From positions 1 through 64,000 of the forward strand of contig JAIBJM010000003.1 of assembly GCA_020029535.1 (NCBI GenBank): a DNA stretch of 64,000 nucleotides, written 5' to 3'. Position 1 is the first letter of the stretch; every line of letters starts with the position of its first letter. The notes below the pieces were generated by a model, which did not search any database, was not told the DNA's origin, and saw only the letters and a program-made list of their open reading frames with translations. The stretch is from Gammaproteobacteria bacterium. Its GTDB lineage: Bacteria > Pseudomonadota > Gammaproteobacteria > Steroidobacterales > Steroidobacteraceae. A program made the translations under genes and the position numbers. Positions 6,178-14,392 of this stretch are shown in pieces.

Positions 6178-7533
6178 TTACTGTTCGAGCCTGCGACGGT
6201 GCATCATGCTGATGCGTGCAGCAGTGATCTCGCGCGCCACGCGCTCCCCCGACCGTAGCGCACCGGTCACCGTCGCGGCTTCTTCCTCATCGGTGGCCTC
6301 ACCGGCAAAGAACAGCGTGTCCTGCAGAGACTCCGCCAATTGACGGCGCGCATCGGCGCCACCGGCCACGATATAGCTGTAGGCACCACGCGCGAATGCA
6401 TCGCGCTGCCAGTCGTGCACCAGCGCCAGATCCAGTTCGGCCGCCACATCGACGCGGCCGCTGAACACGGCGCTCAAGTCCTGCAGCGCCTGACCAACCA
6501 TGCCGGCCTGATCGAACTCGGCCGACAGCCGCGCTGCGCGCGGGCCACCGGCCCAGGCGCACAGCAGCGGCACCCGCACCGGCGCCTGGGTCCAGAAGGT
6601 GGGAAACAGATGTTCGTGACCGAGATGGAAGAAGGTGGCATCGCGATAACGGCCATCGTCCAATTCTTCCCAGAAGGCGCGGCGGAACTTCAGCAGCAGT
6701 TTGATTACCGGGCCTGAGGCCAGGCCTCGCAGCGCCGATTGTTTGCTGTCCAGCGGCGGATCGAAGCGCAGCGCATCTGCACCGCCCTCCCTTGAAGCCT
6801 GGAGCACGCCCAGCGGCAGTGCGACTACCGCCTGAGGCGCCTGCACGATCACTTCTCGGCCCTGCGACTCGGCGCGCACCTGTACCGAGCCGTGCGACCA
6901 GCGGACCTCGCGCACCACAGTCTGCAATTGCAGCCGCACGCGATCGACCGGCAACGCGCCGCTCAGCGCGCGCAACAAACTGGCGTAGCCGCCATCCGGC
7001 CGGCCTTGCGGCGCGTCGGTCATCATCTCACCGGTCCATTCCTCGACGATGGCGCGCGCCGAGATGCGTGACGGCTCCGCCGCATCGAAGCCCTCGGCCA
7101 TCAGGCAGATGTAGTCGCGCTGCACTGACGTCAGCTTGTCGCGCAGCGGCCCCTGCAGGAACTGGCTCAGCGGCATGTCATGCGTGGCCAGCGCCGCGTT
7201 CTGCTGCATCACCTGCTGGATCTGCGGGAACAGGCTGTCGCGCTGCTGCAGACTGCCGTTCTCCAACCGCCAGTGCGAATCCGGCGCATCGATGCGCGCA
7301 CTGCCCGCACGCGCCAGCCATTCCACATTGGCCGGCGCATGACCATGAATGAACTCTGCACCCAGCTCCAGCGGCGCATCGATGCCGGCGTCCTGCCGCG
7401 TGAAGATGCGCCCGCCGATGCGATCCCGCGCCTCCAGCAGCAGCACCGAGCGACCGGCCTGCGCCAGATGCGCCGCGGCGGAGAGGCCCGCGGCACCGGC
7501 GCCGAGGATGATGACGTCAGGATTGGAAGGCAT
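6178..7533 (-). CDS. Flavin-containing amine oxidase (monoamine/polyamine oxidase-like)
   Basis: This 451-residue FAD enzyme oxidises an amine to an imine/aldehyde with release of hydrogen peroxide. The Rossmann FAD motif (VIILGAGAAGLSAAAHLAQA, residues 6-25) is followed by LLLEARDRIGGRI, the amine-oxidase signature. The C-terminal FAD motif is LFFAGEATDEEEAATVTGAL. There is no signal peptide, so it is probably cytosolic. The ATG at 7533 places the family N-terminus correctly; the open frame upstream of it is inside eptA. It overlaps the eptA 3' end by 17 bp and is probably cotranscribed with it. The substrate is unknown. Polyamine genes elsewhere in the window make polyamines a fair guess. 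Confidence 0.85.
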   Translation of the reverse strand: MPSNPDVIILGAGAAGLSAAAHLAQAGRSVLLLEARDRIGGRIFTRQDAGIDAPLELGAEFIHGHAPANVEWLARAGSARIDAPDSHWRLENGSLQQRDSLFPQIQQVMQQNAALATHDMPLSQFLQGPLRDKLTSVQRDYICLMAEGFDAAEPSRISARAIVEEWTGEMMTDAPQGRPDGGYASLLRALSGALPVDRVRLQLQTVVREVRWSHGSVQVRAESQGREVIVQAPQAVVALPLGVLQASREGGADALRFDPPLDSKQSALRGLASGPVIKLLLKFRRAFWEELDDGRYRDATFFHLGHEHLFPTFWTQAPVRVPLLCAWAGGPRAARLSAEFDQAGMVGQALQDLSAVFSGRVDVAAELDLALVHDWQRDAFARGAYSYIVAGGADARRQLAESLQDTLFFAGEATDEEEAATVTGALRSGERVAREITAARISMMHRRRLEQ

Positions 7534-9166
7534 GCGGCGATATTGCCACATGCAGGAATTGCGTCGGTCCCCGTCGGCAACCGCGCAGCATGTCGAGCTG
7601 CGGCCTGTAGGCGGATGCCAGCACGTCGTTAAGCCCCAGCAGCGTGTGCGACAGGTTGTCGTGCGAGTACGGCCGGTCCAGTTCGTAACGGATGCAATTG
7701 GCGTCGACATGCAGCCGTGCCGGCGCCCCCGACGAGAACCACATCAGCATCGGCACCTGCTTCTGCACATCCGGGGCGATGGCATAGGGCTGGCCGTGCA
7801 GGTACAGGCCGCGCTCGCCCAGCGATTCGCCGTGATCGGAGACATAGATCAGCACCGAGTCGAACTGCTGCTGGTGCTGCTGCAGCCGATCGATCAGCGC
7901 GGCCAGTACATGATCGGTGTAGGCGATGGTGTTGTCGTAGGCATTGACGATCTGTACGTCGCTGCAGTTCTCGATGCGTTCGGTGGCACAGGTGGGCGTG
8001 AAGCGCACGAAGTCCGGCGGCACGCGCTGATGGTAGCTGGGACCGTGGCTGCCCATCTGGTGCATCACCAGCACGCTGTCACGGGTCACGCGGGTCAGCC
8101 TGGCGTCCAACGCGTACAGCAGCGCTTCGTCCAGGCATTCGCTGACGCACGACGAAGGATGGTAATGGCGTGCCTCTTCAGTGGGCACGCGGCCGCAAAC
8201 CCCCTTGCAGCCGCTCTGGTTGTCCAGCCAGCTCACGGCAAGGCCCGCCCGCTGCAGCATGTCGAGCACGCTGTCGCGACGATCCGCCATGTCGATATCG
8301 AACTCGGCGCGCGGCAGATCAGAGAACATGCAGGGCACCGACATGGCGGTGGCCGTTCCGCAGCTGCGCACATTGCTGAAATACAGCACGCCACGTTGCG
8401 CCAGCTCCGGATTGGTGGGGCGCGCGTAGCCACCCAGCGAAAAGTTCGCGGCACGCGCGGTCTCACCAACCACCAGCAACGTCAGCATGGGCTTTCCCGC
8501 AGCCCCCACAACCTTCACTGCCCGGTGCGCGTCAGCGCCGACAATGACGTACGGCGTACGGGCGTGCATGGCATCACGCACCAGCTTGCCCGCCGAGACG
8601 ATGACATTGCCCGGCACCAACAGGTGCTGCGCCACATTCTGGTTGCGGAAGAACGAGGCAAAGGACGCATACATCGGCAATGCGGCGCCAACCAGCAACA
8701 GCAGACCCAGCGCGGCGCCACGCAGGTACTGTCCCGCCGACTGCAGCCATCCCGCCGGCTTCAGTGGCACACGCCAGATCAGCAGCCAGGCGGGCAACGC
8801 CTGCCACAGCAACCGCCACAACAACGACCAGCCGATGAAGTCGCTGGCCTCGGCCGCATCGGTCTGCACGACATTGCGCAGCATCTCGCGGTCGATGCTG
8901 ACGCCGTAGGTGTCCATGAACCAGCTGCTGACAGAGGCGACCAGCACCAGCAGGGTGAGCATGACACGCACGCTGCGTCCCGGAGACAGCAGCCGCAGAA
9001 GCAGCAGGTTCAGGCCGCTGAGTGCCAGCAAAAGCGAGACCGCGAACAGCAGCGCATGAGGGCTGGCACCATTGACCCGAAACAGCAGCGACCAGAAGGC
9101 ATGGTGGGCCGTAAGCACCAGCCACATGGCCACCAGCAGACACAGACGGTTCGTATTCATCGTCAT
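7517..9166 (-). CDS. eptA: Lipid A phosphoethanolamine transferase EptA-like
   Basis: This 549-residue inner-membrane sulfatase-fold enzyme moves phosphoethanolamine from phosphatidylethanolamine to lipid A, which lowers polymyxin binding. About five N-terminal TM helices (within residues 8-180) precede the periplasmic domain. The nucleophile motif VGETARAANFSLGGY puts the catalytic Thr at about 236. SCGTATAMSVPC, HQMGSHGPSY and YVSDHGESLGERGLYLHG supply the metal ligands and disulfide cysteines seen in EptA/MCR proteins. It is divergent from a PmrAB-like pair and shares with it a PmrA-box-like repeat. A -10-like TATGCT lies only 9 bases before the ATG at 9166, so a start at the Met two codons further in (9160) is possible. 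Confidence 0.9.
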   Translation of the reverse strand: MTMNTNRLCLLVAMWLVLTAHHAFWSLLFRVNGASPHALLFAVSLLLALSGLNLLLLRLLSPGRSVRVMLTLLVLVASVSSWFMDTYGVSIDREMLRNVVQTDAAEASDFIGWSLLWRLLWQALPAWLLIWRVPLKPAGWLQSAGQYLRGAALGLLLLVGAALPMYASFASFFRNQNVAQHLLVPGNVIVSAGKLVRDAMHARTPYVIVGADAHRAVKVVGAAGKPMLTLLVVGETARAANFSLGGYARPTNPELAQRGVLYFSNVRSCGTATAMSVPCMFSDLPRAEFDIDMADRRDSVLDMLQRAGLAVSWLDNQSGCKGVCGRVPTEEARHYHPSSCVSECLDEALLYALDARLTRVTRDSVLVMHQMGSHGPSYHQRVPPDFVRFTPTCATERIENCSDVQIVNAYDNTIAYTDHVLAALIDRLQQHQQQFDSVLIYVSDHGESLGERGLYLHGQPYAIAPDVQKQVPMLMWFSSGAPARLHVDANCIRYELDRPYSHDNLSHTLLGLNDVLASAYRPQLDMLRGCRRGPTQFLHVAISPHAFQS

Positions 9167-9175
9167 GCGCTGCGC

Positions 9176-9253
9176 AGCATAGTTACCCGCTCCTTAGCGC
9201 AGCCTTAGCGGCGCCAAAGTCGCTGCACAGCCATTTCATCGAGGCGCTATGCT
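9176..9253. promoter_or_regulatory. Divergent eptA/pmrA control region with PmrA-box-like repeat
   Basis: CTTAGC (9193-9198), five bases, then CTTAGC (9204-9209) form an 11-bp-phased direct repeat close to the PmrA/QseB box CTTAA-N5-CTTAA. On the minus strand a TATGCT -10 (9176-9181) sits so that the box covers the -35 position of eptA, as in activator-dependent promoters. On the plus strand TATGCT (9248-9253) lies 6 bases before the regulator ATG, which suggests a leaderless transcript. The spacing is read directly; the function is inferred. Confidence 0.6.
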
Positions 9254-9259
9254 GTATTC

Positions 9260-9940
9260 ATGCGCATGCTGCTGGTGGAAGATGACCACATGATTGGCCT
9301 GGCGCTGCAGCGCGCGTTGCAGGATGACGGCTACTCGGTGGACTGGGTACTGGACGGGGCAGCAGCACGCCTCGCGCTGGAAAGCACCGATGCCGGTTAT
9401 GCGCTGGTGCTGCTGGACTGGGCGTTGCCGAAATTGTCCGGTATCGATCTGCTGGGCCTGATCCGCCAGCGTCAGCTGGGCGTACCGGTGCTGATGCTGA
9501 CCGCTCGCGATGCCATCGAAGACCGGGTGCGCGGACTGGACAGCGGCGCCGACGACTATCTGGTCAAGCCCTTCAGTCTTGAAGAACTGCGCGCACGCAT
9601 CCGCACGCTGCTGCGGCGCGGTGCCGCGCGACCGGAAGCCTGCATCGGCTTTGACTGGCTGCAACTGGACCTGTTGACACGTCGGGTGCGCTTTCACGGC
9701 AGCGACGTGGAGCTGACGGCGCGTGAGTTCGCGCTGCTGCGCGCGCTGCTGCAGTCACCGGGCGTGGTGCTGACACGCGCGCAACTGGAATCGGGCATCT
9801 ATGGCTGGGGCGAGGAAGTCAGCAGCAATGCGGTGGAGTTCCTGATTCACGGTCTGCGGCGCAAGCTGGCGCCGGAGGTGATCGAGAATGTGCGGGGCGC
9901 CGGCTGGCGCATCGTGCCGCTGCCGGGTGCCGAACAATGA
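9260..9940 (+). CDS. OmpR-family response regulator, PmrA/QseB-like
   Basis: This 226-residue response regulator has a receiver domain (1-115) with the acidic pair E7/D8, phospho-acceptor D53 in VLLDWALPK, T81 in MLTARD and K103 in VKPFSLEEL. A winged-helix DNA-binding domain fills about 130-220 and ends GAGWRIVPL. It should dimerise on tandem half-sites such as the CTTAGC repeat upstream. It overlaps the kinase gene by 4 bp (ATGA) and is divergent from eptA, which points to control of lipid A modification. QseB is the alternative name within the same subfamily. Confidence 0.88.
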   Translation: MRMLLVEDDHMIGLALQRALQDDGYSVDWVLDGAAARLALESTDAGYALVLLDWALPKLSGIDLLGLIRQRQLGVPVLMLTARDAIEDRVRGLDSGADDYLVKPFSLEELRARIRTLLRRGAARPEACIGFDWLQLDLLTRRVRFHGSDVELTAREFALLRALLQSPGVVLTRAQLESGIYGWGEEVSSNAVEFLIHGLRRKLAPEVIENVRGAGWRIVPLPGAEQ

Positions 9941-11214
9941 GCCTGCACCGGAAACTGTTGGTGGGCATTGCATTGGTGCTGTTGCTGATGGGCGGCATCG
10001 CAACGCTGATCGGCGGCTACAACGTGCGGCATGAAGCCGGAGAGATGCTGGACCAGAACCTGATCCAGGTTGCACAACTGGCGCTGAACGCTCCTGCAGG
10101 TGCATTGGAGCCGCCGCCCCTGTCCGGTCGGGCCCGACATGAACGGCGTGAATCCGAACTGGTTGCGACGCGCTGGAGTGGCAACGCCGTCACGAACCTG
10201 GCATCGCGCACAGTGCAGCTGCCACGCCCGATGCAATCCGGATTCGGCGATGCCAGCGCCGATGGCCGCGCCTGGAGAACCTATGCAGTGCAAACCGGCG
10301 ATGGCTGGATGCTGGTGGCAGAGGCCGTCAAGGAACGCGACGACGTGGTGCGCGGTGCCATGCTGAGTGCAGTGCTGCCCATGTTGCTGGCATTGCCACT
10401 GATTGGCCTGATGATCGCACTGCTGATCCGCCATACGCTGGCGCCGGTGCACAGACTGGCGCAATCCATGGAACAGCGGCCACCACTCAGTACTGCGCCG
10501 CTGGCCGAGACCGGCCTGCCCCGTGAAATGCTGCCGGTGGTGGGCTCATTCAACCAGCTGCTGGCGCGGGTCAACACGGCCGTGGAACGCGAACGCGGTT
10601 TCATTACCGACGCCGCGCATGCGTTACGCACACCCATCACCGCAGTTCAGCTGCAGGCCGAGTCGCTGCGCGAGGCCCGCTCGCGCAGTGATTTCAGTCA
10701 ACGCCTCGATGAGCTGATCGCCGGCATTGCTCGAGGTCATCATACGGTGGAACAGCTGCTGACGCTGGCGCGAGCCGAGCATGCCGGCAGCGGATCGACG
10801 CTGCTGCCGAGCCTGCTGCGTCTGCTGCCGGAACGCTGTGCGGCAGCGCTGGCTGCCCGGGCAATCACCCTGCAACTGGCGGTCACGGTTCCCGACCAGA
10901 CCCACGTGGCACTGCACCCGCACGCACTGAACATCGTGCTCGACAACCTGCTCGACAATGCCATCCGCTACAGCCCGGCCGGAGGCGTGATAAGAGTCGT
11001 CGCTGGACTGAATGATTCGACGGTGCGGATCTCGGTACGCGACCAGGGGCCCGGCCTGCCGCAACAGGAACTGGAACGGGTGTTCGACCGCTTCTACCGC
11101 CCTGCCAACGACACCACCCACGGCACCGGACCATGCCCGAAGGGCACGCGCCGCCCTGAGCGAGCGAACCGCGACCGAGGCCGCGAACGGGCGCGCAGCG
11201 TCAACGGATCCTGA
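9937..11214 (+). CDS. PmrB/QseC-like sensor histidine kinase, C-terminus lost
   Basis: This is a 425-residue inner-membrane kinase. It has TM1 (8-28), a periplasmic loop, TM2 (about 145-165), a HAMP-like linker, an H-box (ITDAAHALRTPITA, His228), an N-box (LDNLLDNAIRY, Asn341 region), a G1 box (RDQGPGLP) and an F-box (VFDRFYRP). After NDTTHGTG (residue 398) family sequence stops. The expected LGLxIV of the G2 box and the final 40 or so residues are replaced by an Arg-rich tail of 27 residues. Neither other frame restores them. The ATP lid and last strands are gone, so kinase activity is doubtful. The 3' end overlaps the convergent ppk2 gene by 14 bp, which suggests a deletion at this border. 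Confidence 0.85.
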   Translation: MSLHRKLLVGIALVLLLMGGIATLIGGYNVRHEAGEMLDQNLIQVAQLALNAPAGALEPPPLSGRARHERRESELVATRWSGNAVTNLASRTVQLPRPMQSGFGDASADGRAWRTYAVQTGDGWMLVAEAVKERDDVVRGAMLSAVLPMLLALPLIGLMIALLIRHTLAPVHRLAQSMEQRPPLSTAPLAETGLPREMLPVVGSFNQLLARVNTAVERERGFITDAAHALRTPITAVQLQAESLREARSRSDFSQRLDELIAGIARGHHTVEQLLTLARAEHAGSGSTLLPSLLRLLPERCAAALAARAITLQLAVTVPDQTHVALHPHALNIVLDNLLDNAIRYSPAGGVIRVVAGLNDSTVRISVRDQGPGLPQQELERVFDRFYRPANDTTHGTGPCPKGTRRPERANRDRGRERARSVNGS

Positions 11215-12019
11215 TCTTCTTCGGATCGTACTTCGGCGCCGGAAATTTCAGCGGCAGGGATTCCAGCGTCTCCAGCAGGATCTGCGACACCGCCAGGTCG
11301 CGCAGCCACTTGTGGTCGGCCGGCACCACATACCACGGCGCCTGCCTGGTGCTGCACTTGCTCAGCATGTCTTCATAGGCGCGCTGGTACTGCTGCCACT
11401 GCGCGCGCTTGCGCAGGTCATCAGGGTCGAATTTCCACTGCTTGCGGGGTTCGTCGATGCGCTCCTGGAAGCGCCGCTTCTGTTCGTCGCGGCTGATCTG
11501 CAGGAAGATCTTGACGATGCGCGTGTTGCAGCCGGTCAGCAGCGCTTCAAACTGGTTGATCTGCTGATAACGCGCCTGCCAGACATTGCGCGGCGCCAGT
11601 TTGTCGACGCGCACCACCAGCACATCCTCGTAATGCGAGCGATTGAACACCGCTACCTCGCCATGCGCTGGCGCATGACGATGGATGCGCCACAGGTAGT
11701 CGTGCCGCAGCTCTTCCGGCGACGGCGCCTTGAAGGCCGTGACCGTGCAACCCTGCGGATTGAAGGCCGAAAATACATGACGGATGGTGCTGTCCTTGCC
11801 ACCGCCGTCGATGGCCTGCAGCACCACCAGCAGCGCATACCGGCCATCGGCGTACATCCTGTACTGCAGCTCTTCCAGTCGTATCGCCAGCTGTGCGGTG
11901 ATCATGCGCGCATCGGCCTCGTCCCAGCCGAAGGCGCGGTCGGCATCGCCATCGTGCAGCCGATAGCGGCGATTCGGCTTCACGCGCAGACGATCGGGCA
12001 GTCGTGTCAGTCCGGGCAT
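11201..12019 (-). CDS. ppk2: Polyphosphate kinase 2 family protein
   Basis: This 272-residue cytosolic PPK2 enzyme transfers phosphate between polyphosphate and nucleotides. The Walker A loop is QAIDGGGKDSTIR (residues 69-80). Walker B and its Arg follow in AVFNRSHYEDVLVVRV, the lid contains RDEQKRRFQERIDEP, and WYVVPADHKWLRD is the conserved end. The length suits a single-domain class I/III member. ATG at 12019 follows the agmatine deiminase stop by one base, so the two are coupled in an operon with the PLP enzyme upstream. Direction (ATP/GTP making or polyP making) cannot be told from sequence. Confidence 0.9.
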   Translation of the reverse strand: MPGLTRLPDRLRVKPNRRYRLHDGDADRAFGWDEADARMITAQLAIRLEELQYRMYADGRYALLVVLQAIDGGGKDSTIRHVFSAFNPQGCTVTAFKAPSPEELRHDYLWRIHRHAPAHGEVAVFNRSHYEDVLVVRVDKLAPRNVWQARYQQINQFEALLTGCNTRIVKIFLQISRDEQKRRFQERIDEPRKQWKFDPDDLRKRAQWQQYQRAYEDMLSKCSTRQAPWYVVPADHKWLRDLAVSQILLETLESLPLKFPAPKYDPKKIRIR

Positions 12020-12020
12020 G

Positions 12021-13121
12021 TCAGGCTCCCGGCACCTTGCGCGCGCGGCGCGCCGGCACCTGTTGCGTAAAGCAATGAATGTTGCCGCCGCCGAGCAGGA
12101 TTTCACGCGCCGGCACGCCCACCACCTTGCGGCGCGGGTAGATGCGTTTCAAAGCCCGCAGCGCTTCGGCATCGGTGGCCTCATCCAGCAGCGGCATGAT
12201 CACGGCGCCATTGGCCAGGTAGAAGTTCACATAGCTGCCGGCCAGCCGCTGGCCGGCGCGCAGTGTGCGGATGCCGGGGCGACGGGCAACACCGGCGGCT
12301 TCACGTCTGGTCATGTACAGCGGGCCGGGCGCAGGGAGCTTGTGCACCTTGAGGCGACGTCCCTGCGCATCGCGTGCATCCATCAATCGTTCATAGGCAG
12401 CGCGCGACACGCGATATTGCGCATCGCGCGGCTTGTCGCTCCAGGTCAGGCACACCTCGCCCGGCTTCACGAAGCAGGCCAGGTTGTCGATGTGACCCGA
12501 GGTCTCATCGGCCACCACACCTTCGCCCAGCCAGATGATGCAGCGAACGCCCAGATGACTCTTCAGCAGCGACTCGATGCGCGCACGCGTCAGTGACGGA
12601 TTGCGGTTCGGATTCAGCAGGCATTGCTCGGTGACCAGCAGCGTGCCCTGCCCGTCCACATGAATGGCGCCACCTTCATTGACCATGGGCGCGCGGTAGC
12701 GCGGAGCCTTCTCCTGCTGCAGCACCTGCGCAGCGACGGCATCGTCCAGCCGGTGCGGCGTGTACAGCCCGCCCCAGGCGTTGAAGCGCCAGTCGATGCC
12801 GCGCAGCGCGCCGCGCCGGTTGACCACGAAGGTGGGGCCCACGTCGCGCATCCAGGCATCGTCGCTGGCCATGGGGACCAGCTGCACGCGCGGCAGCAGC
12901 GCCTCGCGCGCGAAGGCCAGCTGATGGCGCGATACGCCCACCGTCAAGGGCTCAAAGTTGGAGATCGCCGCAGCGAGCAACGCAAAGGCCTGCTGCACCG
13001 GACGCGCGCCATCGCGCCAGTTGTCGACGCGCTCCGGCCACAGCATCCAGCAGCCATCGTGCCGCTCGAACTCGGCCGGCATCCAGAAGCCATCCGCAGC
13101 GGGGGTGGCGGGCGCGCTCAT
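12021..13121 (-). CDS. aguA: Agmatine deiminase
   Basis: This 366-residue enzyme converts agmatine to N-carbamoylputrescine plus ammonia in arginine-derived putrescine synthesis. The family N-terminus MPAEFERHDGCWMLWPER (residues 14-31), DDAWMRDVGPTFVVN (87-101), NAWGGLY, ETSGHIDNLACFV with the catalytic His/Asp, and the nucleophile GGGNIHC (Cys350) are all present. The ATG at 13121 overlaps the stop of the upstream PLP enzyme by 4 bp. The usual partner aguB (N-carbamoylputrescine amidohydrolase) is not in the window. Products could feed the Puu route encoded at 28-42 kb. Confidence 0.93.
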   Translation of the reverse strand: MSAPATPAADGFWMPAEFERHDGCWMLWPERVDNWRDGARPVQQAFALLAAAISNFEPLTVGVSRHQLAFAREALLPRVQLVPMASDDAWMRDVGPTFVVNRRGALRGIDWRFNAWGGLYTPHRLDDAVAAQVLQQEKAPRYRAPMVNEGGAIHVDGQGTLLVTEQCLLNPNRNPSLTRARIESLLKSHLGVRCIIWLGEGVVADETSGHIDNLACFVKPGEVCLTWSDKPRDAQYRVSRAAYERLMDARDAQGRRLKVHKLPAPGPLYMTRREAAGVARRPGIRTLRAGQRLAGSYVNFYLANGAVIMPLLDEATDAEALRALKRIYPRRKVVGVPAREILLGGGNIHCFTQQVPARRARKVPGA

Positions 13122-14287
13122 CCGATTGTGGCCAGTGCCTGCTGCAGATCGGCCAGCAGGTCGTCCGGGTCTTCCAGCCCGATCGACAACCGCACCGTGC
13201 CCGGTCCCAGGCCCGCGATGCGCACCTGCTCCGGCGTCAGATCGCGGGTGCCCATCATCTGGGGCGGGATGATCAGCGACTCGGTGGACCCGACGCTGGC
13301 CGTAATGGCAAACAGCTGCAGTGCCTCGGTGAAACGCCGCGCCGCCTCCGCGCCACCGCGCAGATCGAAACTGACCACGCCACCGAACTGGCTCATCTGC
13401 GTACGCGCCAGCGCCGCGCGCGGCGCAGCGCCCAATCCCGGATAGTGCACGTCCTCCACCGCCGGTTGCGCGACGAGGAACTCGGCCACACGCTGTGCGC
13501 TGGCGCATTGCTCGCGATAACGCACGAAGTAGGTCTTGAGACCGCGCTGGATCAGGAAGGCCGCGTGCGGATCCAGCACGCCACCCAGCAGCGTGAAATC
13601 CGGCCGCAGTCGGGTAATCAGCTCCGCGCTGCCGATGGCCGCACCGCCCATAACGTCGCCGTGGCCAGCCGCGAATTTGGTCAGGCTGTGCAGGTACAGA
13701 TCGACCTCGAACTGCCCATGCTGATGAAGCCCGGCGAAGGTGTTGTCCAGCAGCGTCAGCGTGCCATGCTCGCGCGCCAGCCGTGTCAGCGCCGCAATGT
13801 CGGCAATGCGGTTCAGCGGATTGGTGGGGCTCTCGAAAATCATCAGCCGCGTCGGTGTGTGCGCCAGCACCCCCTCCACGCCCGCCAGATCCTCGATGGA
13901 CAGCAGCGTGTGCGTCACGCCGAACTTGGCCAGCAGCCGACGGATCAGCTGCCGCGTCGGACCATAGGTCTCGATGAAGCACAACACATGATCGCCCTGC
14001 TTGGTCAGCGACAGCAGCGCATTGGCAATGGCGCCCACGCCCGAAGCACAGACCACGCAGTCTTCGCGACCCTGCAGCTGCGCCAGCGTCAGCTCCAGTT
14101 GCCGCAGCGTGGGATTGGAGTTGCGCTGGTAGAAGAACCCCGGCCGCTCGCCACGCAGCATGCGCAGCGTCTCGTCGATGTTCTCGAACTCGAACTTGAC
14201 GGTCTGGTGGATGGGCGCCACGACCGGCCGGTTGTCGGCCGGCACGGTTACTTCGGGCGGATGGTTGACCTGGGTGGGTGGTTTCAC
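13118..14287 (-). CDS. Trans-sulfuration PLP enzyme (cystathionine gamma-synthase/beta- or gamma-lyase family)
   Basis: This 389-residue Cys/Met-metabolism PLP enzyme has the PLP Lys at about 204 (LHSLTKFAAGHGDVMGG). The cofactor phosphate and ring sites are ASGVGAIANALLSL (81-94), ETYGPTRQ and the Asp-containing TLLDNTFAG. The FESPTNPLNRIADI stretch is the family hallmark. Length is normal. Family members swap between synthase and lyase roles, so the exact reaction is left open; a bacterial cystathionine lyase or methionine gamma-lyase is possible. It is the first gene of an operon with aguA and ppk2, transcribed away from the coiled-coil gene at 14393. Confidence 0.85.
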   Translation of the reverse strand: MKPPTQVNHPPEVTVPADNRPVVAPIHQTVKFEFENIDETLRMLRGERPGFFYQRNSNPTLRQLELTLAQLQGREDCVVCASGVGAIANALLSLTKQGDHVLCFIETYGPTRQLIRRLLAKFGVTHTLLSIEDLAGVEGVLAHTPTRLMIFESPTNPLNRIADIAALTRLAREHGTLTLLDNTFAGLHQHGQFEVDLYLHSLTKFAAGHGDVMGGAAIGSAELITRLRPDFTLLGGVLDPHAAFLIQRGLKTYFVRYREQCASAQRVAEFLVAQPAVEDVHYPGLGAAPRAALARTQMSQFGGVVSFDLRGGAEAARRFTEALQLFAITASVGSTESLIIPPQMMGTRDLTPEQVRIAGLGPGTVRLSIGLEDPDDLLADLQQALATIG

Positions 14288-14392
14288 GTCGCCATTCTAA
14301 CGGCGACGGCCCAAGGGCAGGCAAAATTGCCTGTGCAGACAAGATATTCCGGGTTGAGAGCGCGACGCTGTGGGAGCTACGCTGAGCCCCGC

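Noticed and set aside
7349-9208. A 619-codon plus-strand open frame opposite the amine oxidase and eptA
   Set aside because: It is antisense to two strongly supported genes, is rich in His, Arg and Gln with no family features, and is typical of open antisense frames in GC-rich DNA.
11131-11200. GC-rich hairpins (GCCCGAAGGGC and a longer imperfect stem) at the end of the truncated kinase
   Set aside because: It could be a terminator or a REP-like unit, but there is no T-tract and I see no second copy in the window.
13122-14342. Extension of the agmatine deiminase frame through the PLP enzyme gene
   Set aside because: It is just an open frame on the same strand; the agmatine deiminase family start and a 4-bp overlap place the start at 13121.
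13445-14392. Long upstream extension of the coiled-coil gene
   Set aside because: It lies antisense to the PLP enzyme; the family N-terminus begins at the ATG at 14393.
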